A stretch of DNA of 24,569 bases from Roseovarius sp. UBA6217 (GCA_002421985.1 DISF01000009.1:1-24569), one strand, 5' to 3'; numbered from the stretch's first letter, positions 15,181 through 23,224 are shown. Numbers and translations are program-made. The notes: generated by a model from the sequence alone, not told the origin.

Positions 15181-16581
15181 TCAGGCCAGCCCCGGCAGCC
15201 ACAACACGATGGCCGGGAACGCCACCAAGAGCGCGATGGTCACCGCGTCGGCGATGAAAAATGGCATCACGCCGCGAAACACGTCCTGAACGCTGATATC
15301 GGGGCGCACGCCCGCCACCACGAAACAGTTGAGCCCGATAGGCGGCGTAATCAGGCAGAATTCGGCCATTTTCACCACGAGGATCCCGAACCAGACCGCG
15401 CACATCGGCCCCGACATGCCGAACGTGCTGTCCACAGCCGCCACGTTCACCCCGCCATTGAGCGCCATGACCGCCGGATAGACCACCGGCAGCGTCAGAA
15501 GCAGCATCCCGATCGCGTCCATGAACATGCCCAGCACCGCATAGGCCAGCAGGATGCAAATGAGGATCAGCATGGGCGACATCGTCAGCGAGGTAATCCA
15601 GTCGGCGAAGGCGTGGGGCAGATCGGCAAAGCCCAGAAAGCGCACATAGACCAGCACCCCCCAGATGATCGTGAAGATCATCACCGAGAGTTTCGCCGTT
15701 TCCAGCAGCGCATCCTTCAACTCGGGCCAGCGCATCCCGCGATACAGCGCCATGAGAAACACCACGAAGGCCCCGATTGCCCCGCCTTCGGTGGGCGTGC
15801 CCCAGGCATCGCCGCCGAACGGGTTGTAGACGAAGAAGATGATCGTCACGACGACAAAGACGATGGGCAGCGCGGGCGGCAGCGACGCGAATCGCTCGCG
15901 CCAGGTAAAGCCGCCCACCGGGGGGCCGAATCCCTTGATCGTCAGCGCCAGCCCGATGATGAGAGCCGCGTAGACAAAGGCCGAGAAGACACCCGGAATG
16001 AAGCCCGCCAGCAAGAGCTTGCCCACGTCCTGCTCCACGATGATGGCATAGATCACCAGAAGCGCCGAGGGCGGGATGAGCGAGGCGAGCGTCCCCGCCG
16101 CCGCCACCACGCCCGCGGCAAAGCGTTTGTCATAGCCGATCTTGAGCATCTCGGGGATGGCGATGCGCGCGAAAACCGCCGCCGTTGCCACGCTTGCCCC
16201 CGACACGGCCGCAAACCCTGCCGTGGCAAAGACGGTCGAGACGGCAAGCCCCCCCGGCACCCAGGCGATCCAGCGTTTCGCCGCCTCGAAGAGCGCGCGC
16301 GTGAGCCCCGCGTAATAGGCCAGATACCCGATCAGGATGAAGGTGGGAATGAGGCTCAGCGCCTGCGAACTGACCTTGGAATGGGGCACCTGTCCGGCGG
16401 TCTTGACCGCGACGGTCAACGCCCAGAGGAATTCGTCGCCGGCATAGCCCTTCTTCGACCAGAAGATCCAGACAAGCCCGACCATGCCCGCGAGGGCCGC
16501 GGCATAAGCCACCCGCATCCCCAGAATGACGACGACCAGCATGAGGCCGGTGACGACGATGCCGATGTCAATGGGTTCCAT
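15181..16581 (-). CDS. TRAP transporter large permease (DctM type)
   Basis: Inner-membrane transport subunit of a tripartite ATP-independent periplasmic transporter, normally sodium-driven. 466 aa with about 12 hydrophobic segments, starting MEPIDIGIVVTGLMLVVVILGMRVAYA. DctM hallmarks are GYLAYYAGLTRALFEAAKRW, the cytoplasmic loop AAGTLASLIPPSALLVIYAIIVEQDVGKLLLAGFIPG, TPTEGGAIGAFVV, and near the C-terminus MCAVWFGILVVKMAEFCLITPPIGLNCFVV. The gene begins 12 bases after the small-permease stop. The three TRAP genes run binding protein, small permease, large permease. The substrate cannot be read from the sequence. Confidence 0.95.
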   Translation of the reverse strand: MEPIDIGIVVTGLMLVVVILGMRVAYAAALAGMVGLVWIFWSKKGYAGDEFLWALTVAVKTAGQVPHSKVSSQALSLIPTFILIGYLAYYAGLTRALFEAAKRWIAWVPGGLAVSTVFATAGFAAVSGASVATAAVFARIAIPEMLKIGYDKRFAAGVVAAAGTLASLIPPSALLVIYAIIVEQDVGKLLLAGFIPGVFSAFVYAALIIGLALTIKGFGPPVGGFTWRERFASLPPALPIVFVVVTIIFFVYNPFGGDAWGTPTEGGAIGAFVVFLMALYRGMRWPELKDALLETAKLSVMIFTIIWGVLVYVRFLGFADLPHAFADWITSLTMSPMLILICILLAYAVLGMFMDAIGMLLLTLPVVYPAVMALNGGVNVAAVDSTFGMSGPMCAVWFGILVVKMAEFCLITPPIGLNCFVVAGVRPDISVQDVFRGVMPFFIADAVTIALLVAFPAIVLWLPGLA

Positions 16582-16593
16582 GCGTCCCGCCCC

Positions 16594-17226
16594 TCATTCA
16601 TCGCGACCGCTGACATGCGCGGCCTCGCGCGCGGCCTGCGTCGCGGCGTCCTCGATCAGCGGCACCGCAACGGGCCGCTCGGCATTGGTGAGAAAGGCCC
16701 GCCCAAAGCCCCAAAGCTGCAACGCCAGCCGCAGCGACAACACGGCAAAGGCAATCGGTGCCAGCAGCTTCGCCGGCCAGACCGGCAGGCCGATATCAAT
16801 CGTGCTGTCGCGGCTCCAGAGCGGAGCATTCCAGTCGAAACTGCGATCAAAATGCGCCCAGCTTCCCCAGACCATGAGCAGCATCAGCACCAGCACCGCC
16901 AGCGTCGTGATCCACTCCACCAGCCAGAGCGCGCGGCCCTTCAGAATCCCCACGAAAATATCCATGCGGATATGGCCGCCATCGCGCTGCGTATAGGCCA
17001 CGCCCATGAAGGCGATGAGCGGCATGATCTGTTCGATCCAGTCCACGTAACCACGCAGCGGCTGACCGAAGAAATTGCGCCCGCCCACCGACACCACGGC
17101 CAGCAGCATCAGCGAGAACACCGCCAGCCCGCTCAGCAGGGCAAGGAACCGCTCTGCGCGATAGAGCACGCGGTCGGCGCGGCTGAGCAGGCTGTCATCG
17201 GAAAAGACGGTTGCGGCACCGGCCAT
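16594..17226 (-). CDS. TRAP transporter small permease (DctQ type)
   Basis: Small membrane partner of the TRAP permease. 210 aa with four hydrophobic segments (about 27-50, 62-80, 100-125, 148-172). The family pattern is clear in AVVSVGGRNFFGQPLRGYVDWIEQIMPLIAFMGVAYTQRDGGHIRMDI. GGAGG lies 8 bases before the ATG. The tail ends in a charged helix (EDAATQAAREAAHVSGRDE). It is separated from the binding-protein gene by 66 bases containing a strong hairpin, and from the large permease by 12 bases, so the two permease genes are tightly coupled while the binding protein may be expressed at a higher level. Confidence 0.92.
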   Translation of the reverse strand: MAGAATVFSDDSLLSRADRVLYRAERFLALLSGLAVFSLMLLAVVSVGGRNFFGQPLRGYVDWIEQIMPLIAFMGVAYTQRDGGHIRMDIFVGILKGRALWLVEWITTLAVLVLMLLMVWGSWAHFDRSFDWNAPLWSRDSTIDIGLPVWPAKLLAPIAFAVLSLRLALQLWGFGRAFLTNAERPVAVPLIEDAATQAAREAAHVSGRDE

Positions 17227-17257
17227 GCGCTGCCTCCTTCATCTGCACAGGAGAGAA

Positions 17258-17286
17258 CGGCCCGCCGCCTTTGCGGCGACGGGCCG
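17258..17286 (-). other. Strong stem-loop between TRAP binding-protein and small-permease genes
   Basis: Outer arms CGGCCC/GGGCCG and inner arms GCCGC/GCGGC pair around a CTTT loop (plus-strand reading), with only a 3-base bulge. It starts 6 bases after the binding-protein stop. On the minus strand it is followed by TTCTCTCC, not a clean U-run, so partial termination or a block to 3' exonucleases is more likely than full termination. Confidence 0.6.
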
Positions 17287-17292
17287 GACGGG

Positions 17293-18312
17293 TCAGGAGC
17301 CGCTCTTGAGATCCGCGAGCGTCTTGGTCACGAAATCATAGATCTCCTGCGCGGGCAGGCCGCGCGCGGCATTGTCCTTGATCCACGCATCGGCGGCAGG
17401 ACCGGCGACCGTGCCGGAGAAGGTGTCGAGCGTCGCCTGATCATAGGTGATCACCTCGATCCCGCGCTCTTGCAGCGCCGGGCCCCAGGCGGCCATGGTC
17501 TCGTTCAGATAGTAGTCGACATAGTGATCGAGCGCCTCGTCGATGGACCCCAGAAGCGCCTCGCGCTCGGCATCCGTCAGCGCGTCGAGCGCATCGGTAT
17601 TGGCGACCACCGGGCAATTGGTCGTGCCGGGGTTGAGGTTCTCGGTCCACCATTTCGCGTTCTCGATGGTCGAGAAGGACATATGCGCGTGGGGCGCAAA
17701 GCTGACGGCCTTGACCACGCCGCTATCCATCGCCTGACGCACCTCGGTCGCCGACATCGAGGTGGGCACCGCGCCCACCGCCTCCATGGCCTTGCCGATG
17801 CCGCCAAGCGCACGCACGGTCAGGCCCTTGTAATCGTCGAGCGTGCGCGGCGCGTCGCCGGTGCCGACGAAATTGTATTGCGGCATGGGCGATGGCATCA
17901 GCGGCACCGCGTTCCAGCGCGCCAGATCGGCCTTCACGGCCGGATGCGCATAGAGCGCCTCGGAAAGCGCGCGTTCCTGTTCCAGCGTCTCGACCCCGAG
18001 GAACGGCAGTTCCAGCACGGTCAGCGAGGGGTTCTTGTCGGGGTGATAGCCCGCGCAGAATTGCGCCATCTCGAAGGCTCCGATGGAAATCCCGTCAAGG
18101 TTCTCGCGCTCGTTCGAAAGGCCGCCATAGCTGATGTTGAAGGTGAATTCGCCGCCGGTCTTTTCGCTCACCAGCTCGGCCAGTTTCTCTACATGCTCGG
18201 TAAAGGCGCGGCGCTTGCCCCAGACCGAGACGTTCCATTCGGTCGCCATCGCCTCGCCGGCAAAGGCAAGGCTGATCGCCGCGACGGCGGTGTAGCCGAG
18301 ATATTTCTTCAT
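17293..18312 (-). CDS. TRAP transporter substrate-binding protein (DctP type)
   Basis: Periplasmic receptor that delivers the solute to the TRAP permease. 339 aa. The signal peptide MKKYLGYTAVAAISLAFAGEAMA should be cut after residue 23. The mature protein opens TEWNVSVWGKRRAFTEHVEKLAELVSEKTGGEFTF. The conserved carboxylate-binding arginine of the family is most likely Arg167 in YKGLTVRALGGIG, and WTENLNPGTTNCPVVANTDAL lies near the second ligand-facing region. An acid substrate is therefore expected, but which one is not known. The start has GGAGG seven bases upstream. The gene leads the TRAP operon. Its upstream neighbour is the remnant of a Fis-type regulator, possibly once its controller. 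Confidence 0.94.
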   Translation of the reverse strand: MKKYLGYTAVAAISLAFAGEAMATEWNVSVWGKRRAFTEHVEKLAELVSEKTGGEFTFNISYGGLSNERENLDGISIGAFEMAQFCAGYHPDKNPSLTVLELPFLGVETLEQERALSEALYAHPAVKADLARWNAVPLMPSPMPQYNFVGTGDAPRTLDDYKGLTVRALGGIGKAMEAVGAVPTSMSATEVRQAMDSGVVKAVSFAPHAHMSFSTIENAKWWTENLNPGTTNCPVVANTDALDALTDAEREALLGSIDEALDHYVDYYLNETMAAWGPALQERGIEVITYDQATLDTFSGTVAGPAADAWIKDNAARGLPAQEIYDFVTKTLADLKSGS

Positions 18313-18381
18313 GGTGTTTCCTCCCAGATATCATCCATTCTTGTGGCACCACCATGGGGCATGTCGGCCATCCTGACTAGG

Positions 18382-18420
18382 AAGAAAACCGCACACCCCC
18401 CCCCGGCAGCCGCCCTGCGG
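18382..18420 (-). terminator. Terminator-like hairpin after the regulator remnant, with a 9-G run
   Basis: On the minus strand CCGCA (18420-18416) pairs with TGCGG (18393-18389), enclosing a small GGC/GCC hairpin and a run of nine G (18404-18396), and is followed by TTTTCTT (18388-18382). It lies 15 bases after the stop codon of the remnant, as expected for that gene's own terminator. The homopolymer run is prone to slippage. The rest of 18313-18435 should contain the TRAP promoter, but I see no convincing hexamer pair. Confidence 0.45.
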
Positions 18421-18435
18421 ATACCCGCAAGGTGA

Positions 18436-18520
18436 CTACAGCAGCGCCTTCTTGTCCAGCCCCAGCTTGACGATATTGTTGTTGAGCGTGCCCCGCCCCT
18501 ATGCCGAGCGCCCCGGTTAC
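18436..18520 (-). pseudogene. 3' remnant of a Fis-type HTH transcription regulator
   Basis: The minus strand ends in a frame reading GTLNNNIVKLGLDKKALL then TAG (18438-18436). Just upstream that frame is stopped by another TAG (18501-18499). If one G is removed from the run at 18499-18496, it joins to read ALGIGRGTLNNNIVKLGL. This is a textbook Fis/NtrC C-terminal helix-turn-helix (helix, G-x-G turn, TLxxxIxxLGL). About 30 codons remain, the upstream ones running into the 3' end of the HemY-like gene in another frame, and no start is left. So the sequence shows both a truncation and a one-base frameshift. Which regulator it was (for example a TRAP-linked NtrC-type protein) is a guess. Confidence 0.6.
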
Positions 18521-18533
18521 CGCGCGCGCCCGG

Positions 18534-20033
18534 TCACGCTCGGCGCTCCGTGCCGTGCCCGGTCTCCTCTGGCCCGGCGGGGGCCGGGTCTTCGACGATC
18601 TCGGCATCGGGGATCGGCTCTTCTTCCGAGGGGGTGGCCTCTTGCGCAGGCTCGTCCACCGGGCCGATCAGCAGCGGCAGCATTTCCAGCCCCGTCGGCG
18701 TGCTCACGACACCATCGGCGGGCGCGCGCCAGCTCAGCGTGTCGAAGGAATGGCACTTCTCGCATACGGGCCGCCACTGGGCATGGATGTGTTGACAGTT
18801 GTCACAGCACCATTGCGGGCCGCGCGGCGCACCCAGCGCGCGCGCAAGCCAGCCCTTGACCACCGCATCCGACGCGCCTTCGCCCCGCTCGATGGCCGCC
18901 ATTATGGTGAGCGCGCGGGCGTCCGGCTCCACCTCGGCCAGATCGCCCAGCGCGCGGCGCGCCGCCGGGAAATCCTCTGCGGCGAGGTTGAGTTCGGCCT
19001 CCAGAAGCCGCGTCTCGCGGTTGTCGGGATGCACCTTCAAGAGCTTGGCAAAGCGCTTGAGCCGCTCTTTCGGCGTCTCGTCGGGCGCGATCGCGGCGAA
19101 GGCGGCTGCAAGGTCGGGATGGGGCCGCATCAGCCACGCCTTGGTGATGATGCGCATGGCCGCGCGCGGCTTGCCCGCCTCGATATAGCCCTGCGCGGCA
19201 AGCACCGCTGCCGGCACCAGATCGGGCGACAGGCGGTTGGCCTCGATGGCGGCTTCGCGCGCCTCGATGGTCTTGCCCTCGTCGAGCACATCGCGCGCCT
19301 CCGAGAGCGCCAGCACCGCGTCGCGCCGCTTGTGCACGTCGCGCGGCAGCGCCCCGTATTTGAGCTTGGCCCCGAGCGTGGCGCGCGCGCCCTTCCAATC
19401 GCCCTTGTCGGCCTGAAGCTGCAACAGGGTGTCCTGAATGTCCACCTGCCGGGGCTTGAGCGCGAAGGCCGATTTCGCCAGCTTGAGCGCGGCCTCGGTA
19501 TCGCCCGCCTCCAGCTTTTGCCGCAGGATGCCGCGAATCCCGACAAAGCGGGTTTTCTCGTTTTTCAGCAGGCGCTTGAAGGCCGCCTCGGCGCGCGCCT
19601 TGTCGCCCGCCATTTCCGCGCCCTGCGCGGTGATGAGATCGGTAAGCGCGGGCTTGTGAAGGTATTTCTCGGCTTTTTCGGCATAGGCCACGGCACGTGC
19701 GCCCTCGCCCGAGGCCAGCGCCAAAACCCCCTCGCCCAGCGCGCGATAGCCCTTTTCCTGCCGGTTGCGATCAAAATAGCGCGACAGCGCGGTTTCATCC
19801 CCGTTGACGAAGCGCAGCACCGCCACCAGCATCCCGGCAAGCCTCATCAGGAGCCAGATCACCAGCACCAGCAGGCCAAGCGCGATCACCGCCTTGATCG
19901 GGGTAAGGTTGATCTCGATCCCCGCCAGAACGATACGCACGCCGCCCTCAAGCTCGAGCAGGTAGGACGCGCCAAAGGCAATGGCCCCGACAAGGGCGAT
20001 GAAAACTGCAACCTTCACAATGGACCAGAGCAT
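18534..20033 (-). CDS. hemY: HemY-family TPR membrane protein with C-terminal CxxC-CxxC ribbon
   Basis: The name here means the E. coli HemY family of the hem operon, not protoporphyrinogen oxidase. 499 aa. Two N-terminal transmembrane segments (about 5-25 and 45-72) hold the HemY_N region, including GDETALSRYFDRNRQEKGYRALGEG. Helical TPR-like repeats fill about 100-400. Near the C-terminus CDNC (410-413) and CEKC (424-427), with HIHAQWRPV between, form a rubredoxin-like ribbon of the kind known from LapB/YciM. The tail is acidic and Pro-rich. The exact job is unknown; a scaffold near late heme enzymes is the usual proposal. It starts 19 bases after the Mic60-like gene. Its 3' end abuts a regulator remnant, so the last residues may have been altered by that deletion. 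Confidence 0.88.
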   Translation of the reverse strand: MLWSIVKVAVFIALVGAIAFGASYLLELEGGVRIVLAGIEINLTPIKAVIALGLLVLVIWLLMRLAGMLVAVLRFVNGDETALSRYFDRNRQEKGYRALGEGVLALASGEGARAVAYAEKAEKYLHKPALTDLITAQGAEMAGDKARAEAAFKRLLKNEKTRFVGIRGILRQKLEAGDTEAALKLAKSAFALKPRQVDIQDTLLQLQADKGDWKGARATLGAKLKYGALPRDVHKRRDAVLALSEARDVLDEGKTIEAREAAIEANRLSPDLVPAAVLAAQGYIEAGKPRAAMRIITKAWLMRPHPDLAAAFAAIAPDETPKERLKRFAKLLKVHPDNRETRLLEAELNLAAEDFPAARRALGDLAEVEPDARALTIMAAIERGEGASDAVVKGWLARALGAPRGPQWCCDNCQHIHAQWRPVCEKCHSFDTLSWRAPADGVVSTPTGLEMLPLLIGPVDEPAQEATPSEEEPIPDAEIVEDPAPAGPEETGHGTERRA

Positions 20034-20052
20034 CAGGGCCGACCTTTCAAAT

Positions 20053-21273
20053 TCAGTTCAATTGCGCCGACAGTGCCTCGGCAGCAGCAAGCGCGTCGCG
20101 CCGCGCCGTGGCGCGCGCGGCCCAGTCGGATGTGGCGGCGCGCGCCGCCTCTGGCAAGGTCTCGATCTCGGCCAGCGCATCGCCCAGACGCCCGCCCGCC
20201 AGCGCCGCCTCGGCGCGCGACAGGATGGCGTCGGCGTCGTCGCCCTCGCGCGGCTCCAGCGAACGAATGCCAAGCTGCGCACGCAAGAAGCCGCCGACAG
20301 AGGGCCCGGTGCCGGTGCCACGCGCCACAGCCAAGGCCGCGCGCGCGGCGTCGGGAAAGCTCTCGACAAGCTGCGCACGGGTCGGCACGCCGGTCTGCGC
20401 CGCTTGGGCCAGCGCCTCGGGCACCGGGGCACCGGTCTCGCGCAGGTCGGCGAGGGCATCGGCGAACGCATCGCCGGTGTCGAGCGCGGTCATCACGCGG
20501 AGGAGCGCGGCGCGTTGCAGCGTGGCGCGGGCGCTGTCGCGCGCGGCTTGCTCTTCGGTGTCGAGCGCGGCACGCAGCGCGGCGATCTCTTCGCCCTGCG
20601 CGGCGAGACGGTCGCGCAGATCATCGAGCGCCGAGGCGGTATCAGGGGCCGTCGGCGCGGGGCGAACCGCAAGGTTCGCGGTCTCAACCTCCAGTTTCGC
20701 GACCCGCTCGGTGAGGTCTGTCACCGTCTCGCTCAACCCGGCAATCGCGTCGCCCGGATCGGCGAGCGCGGGCAGCGCGCCAAGCCGCGCGCCGATATCG
20801 GCGAGGCGCTGCGCCTGTTCGTCGATCCGCGCCGCAAGCGCGGCATCGGGGGCCGCGACCGGCTCGGGTTCTATAAAATAGGGATGGATATAGGGGGCCG
20901 CCACCACCCCGATCCCCGCCGCCGCAATGCCCCCGATCAGCATTGACCAGAACCCGCCCTGCCGCACGGTCACCTGCTCTGTGCGCACCATCGGGGTGAC
21001 GTTCCCGGCGGGTTCGGGGGCAGGCTCTTCTGGCGAGGTTTCCGTTTCGTCGTCGGGCGTGGGGCCTGTTTCGGCCTCGGGTGCATCCCGTGCCGTATCG
21101 TCAGGCGGCGTGCCGGTTTCTGGCGTGCTGTCAGGCGTTGCTGCGTCCTCGGGCAGGGGGGTGTTTTCGGCCTCGGGCGTGTCCTGCGCCCCGGCCTCTG
21201 GTGGCGTCATGCCGTCAACGCCGCTCTCCGGCGCGTCGGTCTTGTCCGTCTGGGATGTCTTCTTTCTCGCCAC
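20053..21273 (-). CDS. Alphaproteobacterial Mic60/mitofilin-like membrane protein
   Basis: Bacterial relative of mitochondrial Mic60, which bends inner membranes and forms contact sites. 406 aa from a GTG start (21273-21271). Residues 1-100 are Pro/Glu/Asp/Thr-rich and probably disordered in the cytoplasm. One transmembrane segment covers about 107-129 (GGFWSMLIGGIAAAGIGVVAAPYI). A coiled-coil stretch follows (about 140-250, with heptad-like DLTERVAKLEVETANL and RDRLAAQGEEIAALRAAL). The helical mitofilin-type C-terminus (about 255-400) carries RVMTALDTGDAFADALADL, FPDAARAALAVARG and SRAEAALAGGRLGDALAEIETLP. The position between hemD and a HemY-like gene is the one known for alphaMic60. Similarity is in architecture more than in invariant residues. 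Confidence 0.85.
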   Translation of the reverse strand: MARKKTSQTDKTDAPESGVDGMTPPEAGAQDTPEAENTPLPEDAATPDSTPETGTPPDDTARDAPEAETGPTPDDETETSPEEPAPEPAGNVTPMVRTEQVTVRQGGFWSMLIGGIAAAGIGVVAAPYIHPYFIEPEPVAAPDAALAARIDEQAQRLADIGARLGALPALADPGDAIAGLSETVTDLTERVAKLEVETANLAVRPAPTAPDTASALDDLRDRLAAQGEEIAALRAALDTEEQAARDSARATLQRAALLRVMTALDTGDAFADALADLRETGAPVPEALAQAAQTGVPTRAQLVESFPDAARAALAVARGTGTGPSVGGFLRAQLGIRSLEPREGDDADAILSRAEAALAGGRLGDALAEIETLPEAARAATSDWAARATARRDALAAAEALSAQLN

Positions 21274-21321
21274 GGCACGCCACCTTTTCGAATCTTGTCT
21301 TTTTGGACTGTCAGCGTGACC

Positions 21322-22053
21322 TTACTGCGCCCCCCTGTGGCCCTCAACCCGCTTGGCGTGTTTCACCAGATCGTGCAGCGCCGTGCGCATGGACGCGGCA
21401 TCGGGCGTTTTTGCCACCACCACGCGCTCTGCGGCCCCGTCGGGAATGCGCGCGGCCACGTTGCGGCTCATCGCCGCGATCAGCAAGGGCGCACGCGTCT
21501 GGCCTGCGGCGTCGAGAAACAACGCGGCGCTGCGCGGCGACATCAGCGGAACGATCACCGGCACCGTGCCATCGAGCGCGGCGCGGGCCGCATCAGTCAG
21601 CGGCAGCGCCTGTTGATCGTAAACCACCGCCTCGCGCGCGGCATGGCCTGCGGATTGCAGCGCCCCCGCGATATCGGCGGCCACATGCGCACCGCGCGGG
21701 TGCAGGAACGGGCCGCGCGCCCCGTCGGCGGCGATCCGGGCAAGCAGCGACGGGGCATCGCCCCCGGCGGCGATGGGGACAAACCCCTGCCGCAGCGCCA
21801 CGTCGGCCGTGGCGCGGCCCACGGCATAGGCGGTCAGGTCGCGGCGGGGGCTGAGGCGGCAGAACCCCTCGACCCCGTGGCGCGAGGTAAAGACCAGCAC
21901 CTCGCCGGGCACAGGCGGCGGCAGCGTGCCGCCAAAGGTGATCCGCATGAGCGGCGAGATGATGACCTCCGCCCCCGGCAACGCGGCGCGCAGATCGGCG
22001 GCGAAATCGCTGGCCGATGGCTCGGGCCGGGTGATGAGAAGGCGGGGAGGCAT
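21322..22053 (-). CDS. hemD: Uroporphyrinogen-III synthase
   Basis: Closes hydroxymethylbilane into uroporphyrinogen III with inversion of ring D, in the cytoplasm; common precursor of heme, siroheme and cobalamin. I start it at ATG 22051-22053 (MPPRLLITRPEPSASDFAADL..., 243 aa), the normal size; the frame stays open to 22479 but that stretch is the antisense of tsaD. The family is poorly conserved; the helpful marks are LLITRPEP at the start, EVLVFTSRHGVEGF, TAYAVGRATADVALRQGF, and LMSPRSAALFLDAAG in the second half. Gene order (hemD, Mic60-like, HemY-like, divergent tsaD) supports the call strongly. hemC, usually nearby, is not in this window. The next gene starts 48 bases on. Confidence 0.88.
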   Translation of the reverse strand: MPPRLLITRPEPSASDFAADLRAALPGAEVIISPLMRITFGGTLPPPVPGEVLVFTSRHGVEGFCRLSPRRDLTAYAVGRATADVALRQGFVPIAAGGDAPSLLARIAADGARGPFLHPRGAHVAADIAGALQSAGHAAREAVVYDQQALPLTDAARAALDGTVPVIVPLMSPRSAALFLDAAGQTRAPLLIAAMSRNVAARIPDGAAERVVVAKTPDAASMRTALHDLVKHAKRVEGHRGAQ

Positions 22054-22079
22054 CGGCGGTCCGCAGTTGTTGACCCTCT

Positions 22080-22093
22080 GGTAAGGTGTTACC
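22080..22093. promoter_or_regulatory. Short palindrome in the hemD/tsaD divergent promoter region
   Basis: GGTAA-GGTG-TTACC is a perfect 5-bp inverted repeat centred in the 76-base gap between the divergent hemD and tsaD starts. It could be an operator for either gene. No confident -35/-10 pair was found on either strand here. Confidence 0.3.
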
Positions 22094-22129
22094 TGCCTAT
22101 GATGTTCGGGGCAATGCAGCAGGGCCGGA

Positions 22130-23224
22130 ATGAGCACAGCGCTGACCATACTCGGGATCGAGAGCAGTTGCGACGATACCGCCGCCGCCGTGCTGCGCCT
22201 TGACGATGCGGGCGCGCAGGTGCTGGCCTCGGTGGTCATGGGGCAGGCCGCGCTGCACGCCGATTTCGGCGGCGTCGTGCCCGAGATCGCAGCGCGCGCC
22301 CATGCCGAAAAGCTCGATATCGCCGTGCGAGAGGCTTTGCGGCTTTCGGGTCTTGGCCTTGACGCGATGGATGCGGTGGCCGTCACCGCCGGGCCGGGCC
22401 TGATCGGCGGGGTTCTGGCGGGGGTGATGTGCGCCAAGGGCATCGCGGCGGGTGCGGGCCTGCCGCTTGTGGGCGTCAATCACCTTGCCGGGCACGCGCT
22501 GACGCCGCGCCTGACCGACGGAGCGGCCTATCCCTACCTGATGTTGCTCGTGTCGGGCGGGCATTGCCAATTCCTGATCGTGCACGGGCCAGAGGAATTC
22601 GCGCGGATCGGCGGCACCATCGACGATGCGCCGGGCGAGGCCTTTGACAAGGTGGCGCGCCTCTTGGGCCTGCCGCAGCCCGGCGGCCCGGAGGTGGAGC
22701 GCGCCGCCGCGACAGGCGATCCGGAGCGATTTCGCCTGCCCCGCCCGCTTCTGGACCGGGCGGGGTGCGATCTTTCGTTCTCGGGGCTGAAAACGGCGGT
22801 GTTGCGCACGCGCGACGGGATCGTGGCCGAAAAGGCAGGGCTTATGCGGCAGGACCGGGCGGACCTCTGTGCCGGGTTTCAGGCGGCGGTCTGCGATGTG
22901 CTGGCCGAGAAAACGCGGCGCGCGCTGGCGCTTTATATGGCCGAAGGGCCTGCCGCGCCGCTGATTGCCGTGGCCGGGGGTGTGGCCGCCAACGGGACCA
23001 TTCGCGCTGCGCTTCGGGATGTGGCGGCGCAGGCGGGCGCGCGGTTTCTGGCGCCGCCGCTGGCACTTTGCACCGATAACGCGGCGATGATCGCCTATGC
23101 CGGGGCGGAGCTTTACCGGCGGGGCCATCGCGATGACATGACGCTTGCGGCGCGGCCGCGCTGGCCGCTTGATACCGCAAGCCCGGCGATGCTGGGCCAC
23201 GGCAAGAGGGGGGCCAAGGCATGA
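22130..23224 (+). CDS. tsaD: tRNA N6-adenosine threonylcarbamoyltransferase
   Basis: Transfers the threonylcarbamoyl group onto A37 of ANN-decoding tRNAs (t6A), in the cytoplasm with TsaB and TsaE. 364 aa, normal length. Motifs: ILGIESSCDDTAAAVL (7-22), FGGVVPEIAARAHAEKL (46-62), the metal-binding pair His118 and His122 in GVNHLAGHAL, LLVSGGHCQFL, TIDDAPGEAFDKVARLLGLPQPGGPEVE, LSFSGLKTAV, VAGGVAANGTIR and LCTDNAAMIAYAG. The ATG follows GGGCCGGA. The stop overlaps the gpsA start (ATGA), so the two are translationally coupled. It is divergent from hemD. Confidence 0.98.
   Translation: MSTALTILGIESSCDDTAAAVLRLDDAGAQVLASVVMGQAALHADFGGVVPEIAARAHAEKLDIAVREALRLSGLGLDAMDAVAVTAGPGLIGGVLAGVMCAKGIAAGAGLPLVGVNHLAGHALTPRLTDGAAYPYLMLLVSGGHCQFLIVHGPEEFARIGGTIDDAPGEAFDKVARLLGLPQPGGPEVERAAATGDPERFRLPRPLLDRAGCDLSFSGLKTAVLRTRDGIVAEKAGLMRQDRADLCAGFQAAVCDVLAEKTRRALALYMAEGPAAPLIAVAGGVAANGTIRAALRDVAAQAGARFLAPPLALCTDNAAMIAYAGAELYRRGHRDDMTLAARPRWPLDTASPAMLGHGKRGAKA

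Noticed and set aside
18340..18362. Sigma-54 type promoter (TGGCAC) upstream of the TRAP operon
   Set aside because: The TGGCAC lies on the plus strand, pointing away from the TRAP genes, and lacks a proper -12 element.
15175..18435. Uninterrupted 1086-codon frame on the plus strand across the TRAP genes
   Set aside because: It is antisense to three well-recognised genes and rich in His, Arg, Asp and Gln, as expected for the complement of GC-biased codons; no ribosome site or family likeness.
22054..22479. Long N-terminal extension of hemD
   Set aside because: It runs antisense through tsaD and the promoter gap; the known HemD start motif begins at 22053.
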